Positions 25,887-35,562 of a stretch of DNA of 64,000 nt are shown one piece after another. Source of the DNA: Enterovirga rhinocerotis (GTDB taxonomy: Bacteria > Pseudomonadota > Alphaproteobacteria > Rhizobiales > Beijerinckiaceae). A model generated the notes under the pieces. That model was not told the origin of the DNA. It did no database searches and saw nothing but the letters and a program-made list of their open reading frames with translations. The first letter of the stretch is position 1. Each line of letters opens with the position of its first letter. The stretch lies in assembly GCF_004363955.1 (NCBI RefSeq), contig NZ_SNZR01000015.1, forward strand, positions 62,001-126,000, read 5' to 3'. Made by a program: the position numbers and the translations under genes.

Positions 25887-27317
25887 ATGACCCTCACCGT
25901 CACCGACGCCCTGCTCGGCTCCGGCCTCGACCACCGGCAGGGCGTCGCCATCCGGCTCGACGGCGGAAGCATCGCCGCCATCGCGCCGGAAGAGGTCTCG
26001 GGACCTCGTCTTCTCGCCCTGCCGGCCTTCGCGAATGCCCACGACCATGCCAGGCCGCTGTCGCTGACCTCGTTCGGCGCGGCCTTCCTGCCGCTCGAGA
26101 CCTGGCTGCCGCGCTCCGCTCTCGCGACCCCGCCGGATGCGTATCTCGCCGCCGCGGCGCCTCTCGCGCGGGCCGCGCGCAGCGGCTGCGCGGCCGTGAT
26201 GGTGCATTACACCCGCCCGTCCGGGCGCCTCTCTCCCGTCGACGAGGCACGCGAGGTCGCCCGGGCCGCGCGCGACGTCGGCGTGCGGATGGCGTTCGCG
26301 CCCGCCATCCGGGACCGCAACCCGCTCGTCTACGGGGCGTCCGAGCCCGTCCTCGCCGAGCTTCCTCCCGAGCATCGCGAGACGATGGCCAGGATGTTCG
26401 AGCGGCCGGCTCCCGCGCCGGCCGACTACGTCGCGCTCGTCGAGGAGATCGCGGCCGCGATCGAGGGGCCGACCGTGTCGGTCCAGTTCGGTCCCGCCGG
26501 TGTCCAATGGTGCAGCGAGCCGCTTCTGGAGGCCATCGCCGAGCGGTCCGCGGCGACGGGCCGGCGTGTCCACATGCATCTTCTCGAGACGCGCTATCAG
26601 CGCGACTGGGCCGACCGGACCTTCCCCCGGGGAATCGTCACGTATCTCAAGGAGATCGGCCTTCTGTCGCCCAGGCTGACGCTCGCCCACGCGGTGCATT
26701 CGACCGAAGCCGAGCGCGAGATGATCGCGGAGGCCGGCGCGACGATCGTGACCAACTTCTCGTCCAATCTCGGACTGCGCTCCGGCATCGGGCCGATCCG
26801 GGAGGCGCGGCGGCAGGGCTGCCGGGTCTGCGTCGGGATGGACGGCCTCGCCTTCGACGAGGACGACGACATCCTGCGCGAGATGCGGCTGGTACAATCG
26901 GCGCACGGACCCTGGGGCTTCGACGATCCCGGCGACCGCAGGCGCTTCCTCGCCGCCGTCATCGCGGACGGGCGTGCGTCTCTGGGCGCGCCGGGCGATG
27001 GCGCGCTGGTTCCGGGCGCGCCCGCCGATATCGTGCTGCTCGATCTCGACGCGCTCGACCGGGATGCGATCCTTCCGGTCGACCCGCTCGACCTTCTCTT
27101 CGCCCGTGGCACACAGCGTCACGTGCGCGACGTCGTGGTGGCGGGGCGGACGATCGTGCGGGACGGCGTCGTCCTCGGTCTCGACCTCGACGCGGCCGAG
27201 GACGAGTTGCGGGACCGCTACCGGCAGGCCCTTGCGGGCGAGCCACTCCTCGCCGCCTGGCCGAGCTTCGACCGCGCGGCGCTGCGCTGGTACACCGAGC
27301 GCGCCGGCTGCTGCTGA
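25887..27317 (+). CDS. amidohydrolase family protein (aminohydrolase type)
   Basis: A second metal-dependent amidohydrolase of the locus, 476 residues. Metal ligands are His52 and His54 (NAHDHARP), His in HMHLLETRYQ, His in LAHAVHST and Asp in VGMDGLAFDEDDD, the complete set for the mononuclear deaminase group (guanine deaminase, 8-oxoguanine deaminase, TrzN/AtzA). The C-terminal VVAGRTIVRDGVVLGLD is family-typical. It should deaminate or dehalogenate a ring compound taken up by the upstream ABC system. The ATG at 25887 gives the natural N terminus; the frame stays open through the repeat upstream. Confidence 0.85.
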   Translation: MTLTVTDALLGSGLDHRQGVAIRLDGGSIAAIAPEEVSGPRLLALPAFANAHDHARPLSLTSFGAAFLPLETWLPRSALATPPDAYLAAAAPLARAARSGCAAVMVHYTRPSGRLSPVDEAREVARAARDVGVRMAFAPAIRDRNPLVYGASEPVLAELPPEHRETMARMFERPAPAPADYVALVEEIAAAIEGPTVSVQFGPAGVQWCSEPLLEAIAERSAATGRRVHMHLLETRYQRDWADRTFPRGIVTYLKEIGLLSPRLTLAHAVHSTEAEREMIAEAGATIVTNFSSNLGLRSGIGPIREARRQGCRVCVGMDGLAFDEDDDILREMRLVQSAHGPWGFDDPGDRRRFLAAVIADGRASLGAPGDGALVPGAPADIVLLDLDALDRDAILPVDPLDLLFARGTQRHVRDVVVAGRTIVRDGVVLGLDLDAAEDELRDRYRQALAGEPLLAAWPSFDRAALRWYTERAGCC

Positions 27318-27386
27318 GGGTAGTCTAAGTTATTGTGGAAGCATGCTGTTATCGGAAAGCCGGTGTCCGCTTTTCCGGAGCATGCG

Positions 27387-28127
27387 CTAGTCGCTGTAGC
27401 GGCGGAGGATCTCGGCGAGGTCGGAGGCCTTGGCGGGCGGGTCGATCAGGGCTCGCGAGACGACGCCGTGGAGATGCCGGTCCATGACCGCGACCGCCAT
27501 CGCGGCATCCCCTGCCGCGAGGGCCGCGATGATCTCGCGGTGCTCGTTGACGCCGCATTCGGCGGAATGCGGCCGGCTGTAGAGTGTCAGCGTCAACCCG
27601 CAACGCCAGGACACCTCCGCCACGTAGCGGGCGAGGGTCTCGCTTCCGGTCATCTCGGCCAGAAGGACGTGGAATTCGGTCGCGAGACGGACGGAGCGCG
27701 GCTCCCGGTCGCCGGCCGCGCGCTCCTCCTCGGCGGCATGGTCCTCGAGCCGCCGGATCTGGGCCGCCGTCAGCCGGCCGGCGAGCCGTTCGACCACGAT
27801 GCGCTCGAGCGCCATGCGGATGTCGAAGATGTCGCGCGCCTCCTCCCAGCTCGGCTGGGCGACGCTGGCGCCGCGGTTGCGCTTGATCTCGACGAGGCCG
27901 GATTCGGCGAGCCTGCGCAGGGCCTCCCGCGCGATGGTCCGGCTGACGCCGAAGCCGGCACCGATCGTGTCCTCCGGCAGTTTCGCGCCGGGCTTCAGGG
28001 CCTGCTCGACGATCGCGCGCCGGATCGCTTCGTAGATGGCCGTCGCGTTCGCCCGGCGCGGGGATTTCGGGGCCCGGCTGGGCAGCGGGACGATCTCCGC
28101 GGACGCCTGGGAACGAGCCTTAGCCAT
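27387..28127 (-). CDS. GntR family transcriptional regulator, FCD (FadR-type) domain
   Basis: A regulator of 246 residues with an N-terminal winged helix (IYEAIRRAIVEQALKPGAKLPEDTIGAGFGVSRTIAREALRRL) and an all-helical FCD ligand domain. The metal-binding histidines typical of FCD domains are visible in EFHVLLAEMTGSE and NEHREIIAAL and in the C-terminal MDRHLHGV. It converges with the amidohydrolase gene. The ligand is probably the imported substrate or a breakdown product, and the GTATAC pair at 22654 and 22829 is its likely target. Confidence 0.88.
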   Translation of the reverse strand: MAKARSQASAEIVPLPSRAPKSPRRANATAIYEAIRRAIVEQALKPGAKLPEDTIGAGFGVSRTIAREALRRLAESGLVEIKRNRGASVAQPSWEEARDIFDIRMALERIVVERLAGRLTAAQIRRLEDHAAEEERAAGDREPRSVRLATEFHVLLAEMTGSETLARYVAEVSWRCGLTLTLYSRPHSAECGVNEHREIIAALAAGDAAMAVAVMDRHLHGVVSRALIDPPAKASDLAEILRRYSD

Positions 28128-28353
28128 CTCTGCCTTGCCATGCGCCGCCGAACCGAATGGCCGGCAAGCGAAACGCGGACCGGGGACGGATCGGCCGACG
28201 CCGCCCTTGGGCGGACGTCGTCAGGAAACGCCTCGGCCGCGACGTCGTCGTGCTGTCACGCCGCCATCGACCCCGGGATATCCCTCATCGATCGCATGCG
28301 AAAGGGGATCGCGCATGTCGCCGGCGTGCCCCTTCGGGTTGATTGCGCGTGGT

Positions 28354-29700
28354 TCACGTCGCGGAGCGGGGCAACCCCTTCACCGCGTCGTCGATCCCTG
28401 CCGCCATCAGGTCGGCGATCGTCTCGATCTCGTCCTCTGTGGTGATGTAGGGCGGAGCTAGGAGCACGTGGTCGCCGCGCACGCCGTCGATGGTGCCGCC
28501 GACGGGGTAGCAGGCGAGGCCGCGCGCATAGGTGGCGAGCTTCACCCGGCCGTTCATGCCGAGTTCGGGGGCGAAGGGCGTCTTGGTCTCGCGGTCCTCG
28601 ACGAGCTCCATCGCCCAGAACAGGCCCCGGCCCCGGATGTCGCCGACATTCGGATGCTGCCCGAGGCGCCTCTTCAGCGCCGTTTCGAGCTGCCGGCCGC
28701 GGATCGCCACCTGCTCGACGAGGTTCTCCTCGTGGATCACCTGCTGGACGGCGAGCGCGGCCGCGCAGGCGACGGGATGGGCGGCATAGGTATGGCCGTG
28801 CCGGTGGATGCCGGAGCCCGCCCGGATCGCCTCGACGACGCGCCCGGCGGCGAGGATGCCGCCGATCGGCTGGTAGCCGCCTCCGAGCCCCTTCGCGATC
28901 ACCTGGATGTCGGGCGCGACGCCCTCCTGCTCCCAGGCATGCAGGGTTCCGGTCCGGCCGAGGCCGCACATGACCTCGTCGAGGATCAGAAGGGCGCCGT
29001 GGCGGTCGCAGATCTCTCGGACCGCCTTGAAATAGCCCGGCAGCGCGGCCTGGCAGCCGAGCGTCGCGCCGACCACGGGCTCGGCGATGAAGGCCATCAC
29101 GCGGTTGGGGCCGATGCGCTGGAACTCGGCCTCGAGTTCGTCGGCGAGCCGCTTCACATAGGCCGCGTCGTCCTCGCCCGCCCGCTGCTCGCGATAGGGA
29201 TAGCAGGGCGAGACATGGCTCGACGCCTGCGGCAGGATCGGCGCGTAGGGCGGACGACGCACGAGGTTGCCGCCGGCCCCGAGCGCGCCGAGCGTGTTGC
29301 CGTGATAGCTCTGCCGGCGGCCGATGACGTGCTCGCGCTGCGGCTGCCCCGTCTCCAGCGCGTATTGGCGCGCGAGCTTGATCGCGGTCTCGACGCCTTC
29401 CGAGCCTGAACTGACGAAGTAGGCGTGGGTCAGCCCGCCCGGCTCGTGCCCGACGAGGTGCTCGGCGAGCGCCTCGACCGGTTCGCCGACATAGAAGCCG
29501 GTATGGACGTAGCAGACCTTTTCGATCTGCCTTCGGATCGCCTCCAGCACGGCCGGATGGGCGTGGCCGAGACAGGCGACCGCCGCTCCGCCCGAGCCGT
29601 CGATGACCTCGCGGCCATCCGCCGATCGGATGCGGATGCCGGAGGCGGAGAGCGCGACGTCCGGCACCTCGCGGAAGTTGCGGAGCAGAAGGCGGGTCAT
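28354..29700 (-). CDS. class III aminotransferase
   Basis: A PLP enzyme of 448 residues and the last gene of the leftward hydantoinase/ABC operon. Asp241 (LILDEVMCGLGRTG) and the Schiff-base Lys270 (VIAKGLGGGYQPIGG) are in place. The N terminus VIDGSGGAAVACLGHAHP and SSGSEGVETAIKLARQY are standard for the omega-aminotransferase group. GGAGATCCCG precedes the ATG at 29700. It starts 19 nt after the hyuA stop, so it is very likely cotranscribed. It may remove the amino group from an amino acid or amine released by HyuA/HyuB. Confidence 0.87.
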   Translation of the reverse strand: MTRLLLRNFREVPDVALSASGIRIRSADGREVIDGSGGAAVACLGHAHPAVLEAIRRQIEKVCYVHTGFYVGEPVEALAEHLVGHEPGGLTHAYFVSSGSEGVETAIKLARQYALETGQPQREHVIGRRQSYHGNTLGALGAGGNLVRRPPYAPILPQASSHVSPCYPYREQRAGEDDAAYVKRLADELEAEFQRIGPNRVMAFIAEPVVGATLGCQAALPGYFKAVREICDRHGALLILDEVMCGLGRTGTLHAWEQEGVAPDIQVIAKGLGGGYQPIGGILAAGRVVEAIRAGSGIHRHGHTYAAHPVACAAALAVQQVIHEENLVEQVAIRGRQLETALKRRLGQHPNVGDIRGRGLFWAMELVEDRETKTPFAPELGMNGRVKLATYARGLACYPVGGTIDGVRGDHVLLAPPYITTEDEIETIADLMAAGIDDAVKGLPRSAT

Positions 29701-29719
29701 CGGGATCTCCTCCGGCCGG

Positions 29720-31792
29720 TCAGGCGGTCTGGTCCGCCCGTTCCGGCTTGCGCAACGCGATGTCGAGCCAGCCGAGCCGGTCGACGGTGACGACGTCACC
29801 CTCGCCGGCGACGACCGTGGTGGTCTCCGCCTCGAGGATGGCCGGACCCTCGATCCGCGTTCCCGGCGGCAGCGACGCGATCTGGTGGACCGGCACCTCC
29901 CGCCAGCCGCCGAACCAGGCGCGGCGCTTGCCGGGCGCGGGAGCTTCGGCTTCGGCGAGGCTCGGCGCCTCCTGGGCCGGCTCGGGGACGACGCCGATCG
30001 CGGAGACGCGGGCATTGACGAACACCACCTCCTGATCGCGCGAGGCGTAGGTGTAGAGTTCCTCGTGGCGCTGGTGGAAGCGCTCCTCGACCCGCCCGGC
30101 GAGACCGTCCTCGTCCCAGCCGAGGCCGTCGAGGGGGACGTCGACCTCGAAAACCTGTTCGCCGTAGCGCATCTCGGCGGAGCGCTCGATCCGGACCTCG
30201 CCGTCGAACCAGCTCCGCAGCCGGTCGGTCGCCTGACGCTCGAGGCCGGCATAGACCTCGCGCAGGGCCGCGTCCGTCAGGCCGGCTCCGTCGCCGACAT
30301 GCGTGCGGCTGACCTCGTAGCGCAGATCGCTCGTCAGCATGCCCCAGGCCGAGAGGACGGAGGCCACCGTCGGGACGATGACGCGCGGGATTTCGAGCTC
30401 GCGCGCCACCTCGACGGCGTGGAGCCCCGCTCCGCCGCCGAACGACAGGAGCGCGAAGCGGCGCGGATCAACCCCGCGGCGCAGCGTCATCAGGCGGATG
30501 CCTTCGGCCATGTTCAGGTTGATGAGACGGAAGATCCCGGCGGCCGTCTCGTCTGGGGACAGGCCGAGCTGCGCCGCCTTCTCGGCGACCACCGCTTCGG
30601 CCGCCTTGAGGTCGAGCACCTTCTTGCCGCCGAGGAAGTTGTCGGCGTCGAGATAGCCGAGGAGGAGGTTCGCGTCGGTCACGGCCGGAGCCGTGCCGCC
30701 CTCGCCGTAGCAGGCCGGCCCCGGGACGGCGCCCGCGCTCTCCGGCCCGACCTTGAAGGTGCCGCCCGCATCGATCCGCGCGAGAGAGCCGCCGCCGGCC
30801 GCGATCGAGGCGATGTCGAGGGAGCGCAGGGCGATCCGCTCGCCTGCGAGGCCGCGCTCGGCCGAGAGGGCCGCTTCGCCGCCCGAGATCAGCGAGATGT
30901 CGGTCGAGGTGCCGCCGACGTCGAAGGGGATGAGGTCGTCGATGCCGAGAAGCCGCGCGCAGCGGCGCGAGCCCGCGACGCCGCCCGCCGGCCCGGAGAG
31001 GACGGTGGCGGCGGCGAGCCGGCCGGCCTCTTCCACCGGCGCCATGCCGCCATGCGAGAGGACGATGAAGAGGCTCCCCGCGAAGCTCGCCTCGCGCAGG
31101 CGCTGTTCGAGATTGGTCAGGTATCGGCGGACGGCCGGCCCGACATAGGAGTTCACGACCGTCGTCGAGACGCGCTCGAACTCCTTGATCTGGGGCAGCA
31201 CGTCGCTGGAGCGCGAAACATAGACGTCCGGCAGCGCGGCCCGCACGCGTTCCTCGGTCGCGAGTTCATGGGCGGGGTTCTTGTAGGCGTGCAGGTAGCA
31301 GATCGCGACGGAGGTCGCGCCGGAGGCGCGGATGCCCTCGATCGCCTGGTCCAGCGAGGCCTCGTCGAGCGTGGTGAGGACCGTGCCGTCCGGCCCGACA
31401 CGCTCGCGGATGCCGAAGCGCAGATGGCGCGGCACGAGCGGCTCCGGCGGGCTCGAGCGGAGCTCGTAGCGCTCCGGCTTCAGGCCCTCGCGCATCTCGA
31501 GAACGTCGCGGTGCCCCTCGGTGGTGAGGAGGGCCACCTTGGCGCCTTTGCGCTCGAGGAGGGCGTTGGTCGCGACCGTCGTGCCGTGGACGATGGTGCT
31601 GGTCTGCGCCAGCAGCTCGGCGAGCGTCAGCCCATGGCGCCGGGCCAGTTCCTCGAGGCCCGCGACGACGCCGACTGACTGGTCGTGCGGGGTCGAGGGC
31701 GATTTGGCGAAGATGGTCCGCCCGTCCTGGTCGATCGCGACGAGGTCCGTGAAGGTGCCCCCGACATCGATGCCGATTCTCAAAGCCGACAT
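29720..31792 (-). CDS. hyuA: hydantoinase/oxoprolinase family protein, HyuA subunit
   Basis: The ATP-binding subunit of an ATP-dependent hydantoinase/5-oxoprolinase-type amidase, 690 residues. It opens with the actin-like phosphate loop RIGIDVGGTFTDLVAID and continues with HGTTVATNALLERKGA, DVGGTSTDISLI and FGGGAGLHAVEVAREL, the order seen in N-methylhydantoinase A and acetone carboxylase beta subunits. It works with the B subunit whose gene ends one base upstream. The substrate could be a hydantoin, an oxoproline-like lactam or another cyclic amide. It lacks any acetone-carboxylase gamma partner nearby, so carboxylation is unlikely. Confidence 0.9.
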   Translation of the reverse strand: MSALRIGIDVGGTFTDLVAIDQDGRTIFAKSPSTPHDQSVGVVAGLEELARRHGLTLAELLAQTSTIVHGTTVATNALLERKGAKVALLTTEGHRDVLEMREGLKPERYELRSSPPEPLVPRHLRFGIRERVGPDGTVLTTLDEASLDQAIEGIRASGATSVAICYLHAYKNPAHELATEERVRAALPDVYVSRSSDVLPQIKEFERVSTTVVNSYVGPAVRRYLTNLEQRLREASFAGSLFIVLSHGGMAPVEEAGRLAAATVLSGPAGGVAGSRRCARLLGIDDLIPFDVGGTSTDISLISGGEAALSAERGLAGERIALRSLDIASIAAGGGSLARIDAGGTFKVGPESAGAVPGPACYGEGGTAPAVTDANLLLGYLDADNFLGGKKVLDLKAAEAVVAEKAAQLGLSPDETAAGIFRLINLNMAEGIRLMTLRRGVDPRRFALLSFGGGAGLHAVEVARELEIPRVIVPTVASVLSAWGMLTSDLRYEVSRTHVGDGAGLTDAALREVYAGLERQATDRLRSWFDGEVRIERSAEMRYGEQVFEVDVPLDGLGWDEDGLAGRVEERFHQRHEELYTYASRDQEVVFVNARVSAIGVVPEPAQEAPSLAEAEAPAPGKRRAWFGGWREVPVHQIASLPPGTRIEGPAILEAETTTVVAGEGDVVTVDRLGWLDIALRKPERADQTA

Positions 31793-31793
31793 C

Positions 31794-33449
31794 TCACTTC
31801 GCTCCCTTGGTCACGAAACCCAGAACCTCGTCTTCGGCATGCGCCGCCGGCGAGCGCTCCTCGGGCGGCCCCCAGCCGCCTCCGCCGCCCGAACGGACCT
31901 CGAAGACGTCTCCGGGCTGGACGACGATGCCGACCTCCTTGGTGCGCAGGACGCGGGGCTCATGCCCCTCGGACAGGAGCTTGTAGACGTGCGGCTGGCC
32001 GTCCTCGCCCCCCAGGATGCCGAAGGAGCCGTGGCGGACACCGTCCCCCGCCGTATTGGCGAGCGCAGGCTTCGCCGTCTGAACCTCGAGATCGAGCGCG
32101 ACGCCCAGGCCGCCGCGATAGCGGCCCTTCCCGCCCGAATCCGGCCGGTATTCGTGCCGGCGGAAATGGAGCGGGAACCGCACCTCGGCGAATTCGACGC
32201 TGCCGAACTTGAGGCCGCCGACCGATTCGGCGTCGCCGATCGACGACCAGCCGTCGCCGGCGATCGAAGCGCCGCCGCCGGGGCGGGCATGGAACATGTG
32301 CCAGATGAAGTCGCGGCCGTTCCGCGGGTCCTGGCCCTTGATGGCGATGCGGAAGCGGCGTCCCCAGCCGCCCATGGCGCGGTCGGGGCAGGATTGGGAG
32401 AGCGCCTTCACGACGGCCTCGACGATCTCGGTGGAGGGATGGCTCGTGCACATCGTCACCGGCCGATCCTGCTCGGCCCAGACGATCGTGCCTTCCTTGA
32501 GCTTGACGCTCAGCGGACGGGTGGCGCCGTCGTTCTTCGGCACGTCCGGATCGATCAGGAAGGCGAAGGCCATCGTGCAGGCCGATTGGGCGTTCGCGTG
32601 CGAGGAGTTCACGAAGGCGGTCGATTGCGGATCGGAGCCCGTCAGGTCGACCTCGACGTCGCTGCCGCGCTTCGTCACCTTGGCGTGGATGCGGATGTTC
32701 TCGCGGCCATGGCCGTCGTCGTCGAGGAACGCCTCGCCCTCGAACACGCCGTCCTTCCAATCCGCGACGATGGCCCGCGTCCGCCGTTCGGCCGCGTCGA
32801 AGAAGTCCTCGATCGCGCCGAGGACGATGTCGGCACCGAAATCCTCCAGCAGCTTCTCGATGCGGCGCTCGCCGAGATGAGCCGAGCCGACCATCGCCGC
32901 GAGATCGCCCCGGAAGTCGCGGCCGTTGCGGGTGTTGAGGGCGAGAAGATCGAGCAGGTCGTCGCGGTGCCGGCCGGCCTCATAGAGCCGGATCGGGGGC
33001 ACCCGCAGGCCTTCGGTCCAGATGTCCCGCGCGCCCGGATTGTAGGCGCCGTGCGTCGAGCCGCCGATATCGCTCTGGTGGGCGCGCACGACGGTCCAGA
33101 ACAGCCTCCGCTCACCGGCGAAGACCGGCACGAAGGCCGTGAGGTCGGGCAGGTGCGAGCCGCCATAGGCGGGATCGTTCGACAGGAAGACGTCTCCCGG
33201 CACGATATCCTTGAAGCGCTCTTCGATCGCGCGCGTGGCCCAAGGCAGAGCGCCGACATGGACCGGGATGTTGTCGGCCTGCGCGACGAGACGGCCGGTG
33301 GTGTCGGTGATGCCGATCGAGAAGTCGCGGCTGGAATTGAGGATCTGCGAAAACGAGGTCCGCAGCATCGCCTCGCTCATCTCTCGGGTGATCGAGGTGA
33401 GGCGGTGCTCGACGACGGAGCGGGTGATCGGGTCGACTGCGCGTGACAT
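31794..33449 (-). CDS. hyuB: hydantoinase/oxoprolinase family protein, HyuB subunit
   Basis: The partner of HyuA, 551 residues. Family marks are VVEHRLTSITREMSEAM, SRDFSIGITD, GDVFLSNDPAYGGSHLPD (probable metal-binding region), AHQSDIGG and the C-terminal Gly-rich SGGGGGWGPP. Together HyuA and HyuB hydrolyse cyclic amides such as N-methylhydantoin or 5-oxoproline at the cost of ATP. The start was placed at the ATG at 33449 (MSRAVDPITR); the frame is open further upstream without homology. The stop is 1 nt from the hyuA start. Confidence 0.9.
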   Translation of the reverse strand: MSRAVDPITRSVVEHRLTSITREMSEAMLRTSFSQILNSSRDFSIGITDTTGRLVAQADNIPVHVGALPWATRAIEERFKDIVPGDVFLSNDPAYGGSHLPDLTAFVPVFAGERRLFWTVVRAHQSDIGGSTHGAYNPGARDIWTEGLRVPPIRLYEAGRHRDDLLDLLALNTRNGRDFRGDLAAMVGSAHLGERRIEKLLEDFGADIVLGAIEDFFDAAERRTRAIVADWKDGVFEGEAFLDDDGHGRENIRIHAKVTKRGSDVEVDLTGSDPQSTAFVNSSHANAQSACTMAFAFLIDPDVPKNDGATRPLSVKLKEGTIVWAEQDRPVTMCTSHPSTEIVEAVVKALSQSCPDRAMGGWGRRFRIAIKGQDPRNGRDFIWHMFHARPGGGASIAGDGWSSIGDAESVGGLKFGSVEFAEVRFPLHFRRHEYRPDSGGKGRYRGGLGVALDLEVQTAKPALANTAGDGVRHGSFGILGGEDGQPHVYKLLSEGHEPRVLRTKEVGIVVQPGDVFEVRSGGGGGWGPPEERSPAAHAEDEVLGFVTKGAK

Positions 33450-33522
33450 GTCGGGATGGGTCCTATGGGCGGGAGCGGCGGCTCGCGGATGGTGCTGAAG
33501 AGGCGAGGTGAAGGCCAGCGGA

Positions 33523-34839
33523 TCAGGCTTGCGCCGAGGCCCTAACGGCCGCGCGGGCGGCCGAGACGATCGCCTCGACATCGGGCGTCTGCATCACGGT
33601 CGAGAGCGCCATGAGGCCGTTCGGCGCCATCAGGACGCCCTCGTCCAGCATCGTCGCGACGAAGGTTGCGAGGCGCTTCGAGCCGGCGGCGTCGAGATGG
33701 GCGGAGCGATAGTCGCGCACGGGCCTTCCGGTCATGTGGACCTTGAGCAGCGAGCCGAGGCCGGTGGTGCGGCCCTCCGCGCCTTCGCTGCGGAAAGCCT
33801 CGTCGATGCCCTGCCGGACGGCCTCGCCGATCGCGTCGAGATGCGCGAAGGCGTCGTCGTCGAGAAGCTCCATTCCGGCGATCCCGGCCCGCATCGAGAC
33901 CGGGTTGGCCGAGAACGTGCCGCCCGCCGGCAGAGCGGGCTTGCCTCGGGTCGGGTCGAACACCGCCATCACCTCGCGCCGCCCGCCCGTCGCGCCGACG
34001 GGAAAGCCGCCGCCGATGATCTTGGCGAAGGTCGTGAGGTCCGCGTCGATTCCCCAGATGCCCTGGGCACCGGCGCGGCCGAGGCGGAACGCGATGACCT
34101 CGTCGAAGACGAGCAGCGCGCCGATCTCCCGCGTCACCTCGCGGAGCGCCTGCACGAAGGCCTTGTCGGCCGGCACGAGCCCGGCGCGGTTCGGCATCGG
34201 ATCGATGAGAACGCAGGCGAGGTCCTGAGCGTGGGCCCGGATCACGCTCACGGCGCCGTCGATGTCGTTGAAGGGGATCGTCACGACGTCGTCGGTGACG
34301 CCCTTCGGCGTGCCCTTGGCATAGGCGATCGACTGGGGCGCGCCCTGGGTCCAGTGCTCGGGCGTCGTCTCGAGGCTGACCTCGGCGTAGTCGTAGGTGC
34401 CGTGATAGGCGCCTTCGCATTTCGCGATCTTCGCGCGGCCCGTGAAGGCGCGCGCGGCCTTCAGCGCCAGCATGACGGCCTCGGTGCCCGAATTCGAGAA
34501 GCGGATCTCCTCCACCGAGGCGACGCGGTCGCAGAGGATCTCGGCGAGATCGACCTCGGATTCGGTCGGCATCCCGAAAGCCGTGCCGAGGGCGAGCTGC
34601 TTCGTCGCGGCCTCGACCAGCACCGGATGGGCGTGCCCGTGGATGAGCGAGGTGAAGTTGTTGATGCAGTCGATCCGCGCCACCTCGTCCACGTCCCAGA
34701 CCCGGCAGCCCGCACCGCGGGCCGCATAGATGGGATAGGGCTTCATATAGACGGTGGTGCGTGTATTGCCGCCCGGCAGGCTGCCCTTGGCGCGCTCGTA
34801 GATGGCGTTGGAGCGGGACGCGAAATCGGGATAGGTCAT
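33523..34839 (-). CDS. glutamate-1-semialdehyde aminomutase-like class III aminotransferase
   Basis: A PLP protein of 438 residues related to HemL. It keeps SLPGGNTR near the N terminus, FSNSGTEAVMLALKAAR, Asp246 in LLVFDEVIAFRLG, and the Schiff-base Lys273 in TTFAKIIGGGFPVGA. HemL itself needs a charged glutamate-1-semialdehyde pathway and is normally elsewhere; such relatives in catabolic operons act as aminotransferases or aminomutases on other amino acids. It lies between livF and hyuB in one transcription unit, so it probably moves or removes the amino group of the operon's substrate. Confidence 0.85.
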   Translation of the reverse strand: MTYPDFASRSNAIYERAKGSLPGGNTRTTVYMKPYPIYAARGAGCRVWDVDEVARIDCINNFTSLIHGHAHPVLVEAATKQLALGTAFGMPTESEVDLAEILCDRVASVEEIRFSNSGTEAVMLALKAARAFTGRAKIAKCEGAYHGTYDYAEVSLETTPEHWTQGAPQSIAYAKGTPKGVTDDVVTIPFNDIDGAVSVIRAHAQDLACVLIDPMPNRAGLVPADKAFVQALREVTREIGALLVFDEVIAFRLGRAGAQGIWGIDADLTTFAKIIGGGFPVGATGGRREVMAVFDPTRGKPALPAGGTFSANPVSMRAGIAGMELLDDDAFAHLDAIGEAVRQGIDEAFRSEGAEGRTTGLGSLLKVHMTGRPVRDYRSAHLDAAGSKRLATFVATMLDEGVLMAPNGLMALSTVMQTPDVEAIVSAARAAVRASAQA

Positions 34840-34854
34840 GATCCTCTCCTGCCT

Positions 34855-35562
34855 TCAGCGGCCGAGATAGGCTTCGCGCACGCGCTCGCTGCGGCGCAGT
34901 TCGTCGGCCGAGCCCGCGAGCACGACACGGCCCGTTTCGAGCACATACCCGCGGTTCGCGACCGCGAGCGCAAGCACCGTGTTCTGTTCCACGACGAGGA
35001 TCGTCAATCCCGTCTCGCGGATGCGGCCAACGCGGTCGTAGACCTCTTCGGCGAGCCGCGGCGCGAGGCCGAGCGAGGGCTCGTCGAGAAGGAGGAGCTT
35101 CGGGCGTGACATCAGCGCCCGGCCGATCGCGAGCATCTGCTGCTCGCCGCCGGACAGCGACCAGCCGAGCTGGCGCCGGCGCTCCTTCAGGCGCGGGAAG
35201 AGATCGAAGACCTGCGCGAGGTCGTCCGCGTAGCTCTTGCCGAGCCGCCGCCAGGACGAGGTCGCGACGACGAGGTTTTCCTCGACGGAGAGGCCCGGGA
35301 AGATGCGCCGTCCCTCGGGCGCCTGGGCGATGCCGGCGCGCACGCGGTCCGCGCTCGAGAGCGGCGCGAGCGAGGCGCCGCCGAACTCCATCCGCCCGCT
35401 GCGGAGCTTGTTCAGGCCCGAGACCGTCTGCAGCAGCGTCGTCTTGCCGGCACCGTTGGCGCCGATCAGCGCGACCGTCTCGCCCGCCGCGACCTCGAGC
35501 GACACGCCGTGCAGCGCGACGATGTCGCCATAGGCGACGGTGAGGTCCTCAATCCGCAGCAT
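34855..35562 (-). CDS. livF: branched-chain-type ABC transporter ATP-binding protein
   Basis: The second ATPase of a HAAT-family importer, 235 residues. Walker A is GANGAGKTT, signature LSGGEQQMLAIGRAL, Walker B LLLLDEPSLGLAP and switch LVVEQNTVLAL, which is the LivF pattern. The start at 35562 overlaps the 3' end of livG by 14 nt; a GTG at 35577 would lengthen it by five residues. The product works with LivG, LivH, LivM and the receptor encoded in the same operon. Confidence 0.93.
   Translation of the reverse strand: MLRIEDLTVAYGDIVALHGVSLEVAAGETVALIGANGAGKTTLLQTVSGLNKLRSGRMEFGGASLAPLSSADRVRAGIAQAPEGRRIFPGLSVEENLVVATSSWRRLGKSYADDLAQVFDLFPRLKERRRQLGWSLSGGEQQMLAIGRALMSRPKLLLLDEPSLGLAPRLAEEVYDRVGRIRETGLTILVVEQNTVLALAVANRGYVLETGRVVLAGSADELRRSERVREAYLGR

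Noticed and set aside
29720-33449. Acetone carboxylase subunits
   Set aside because: HyuA and HyuB share folds with acetone carboxylase, but the small gamma subunit is missing and the neighbours are an amide importer and aminotransferases.
33523-34839. Calling the HemL-like gene a true glutamate-1-semialdehyde aminomutase (hemL)
   Set aside because: It lies inside a catabolic transport operon, no hemA or other tetrapyrrole gene is near, and relatives in such operons are aminotransferases.
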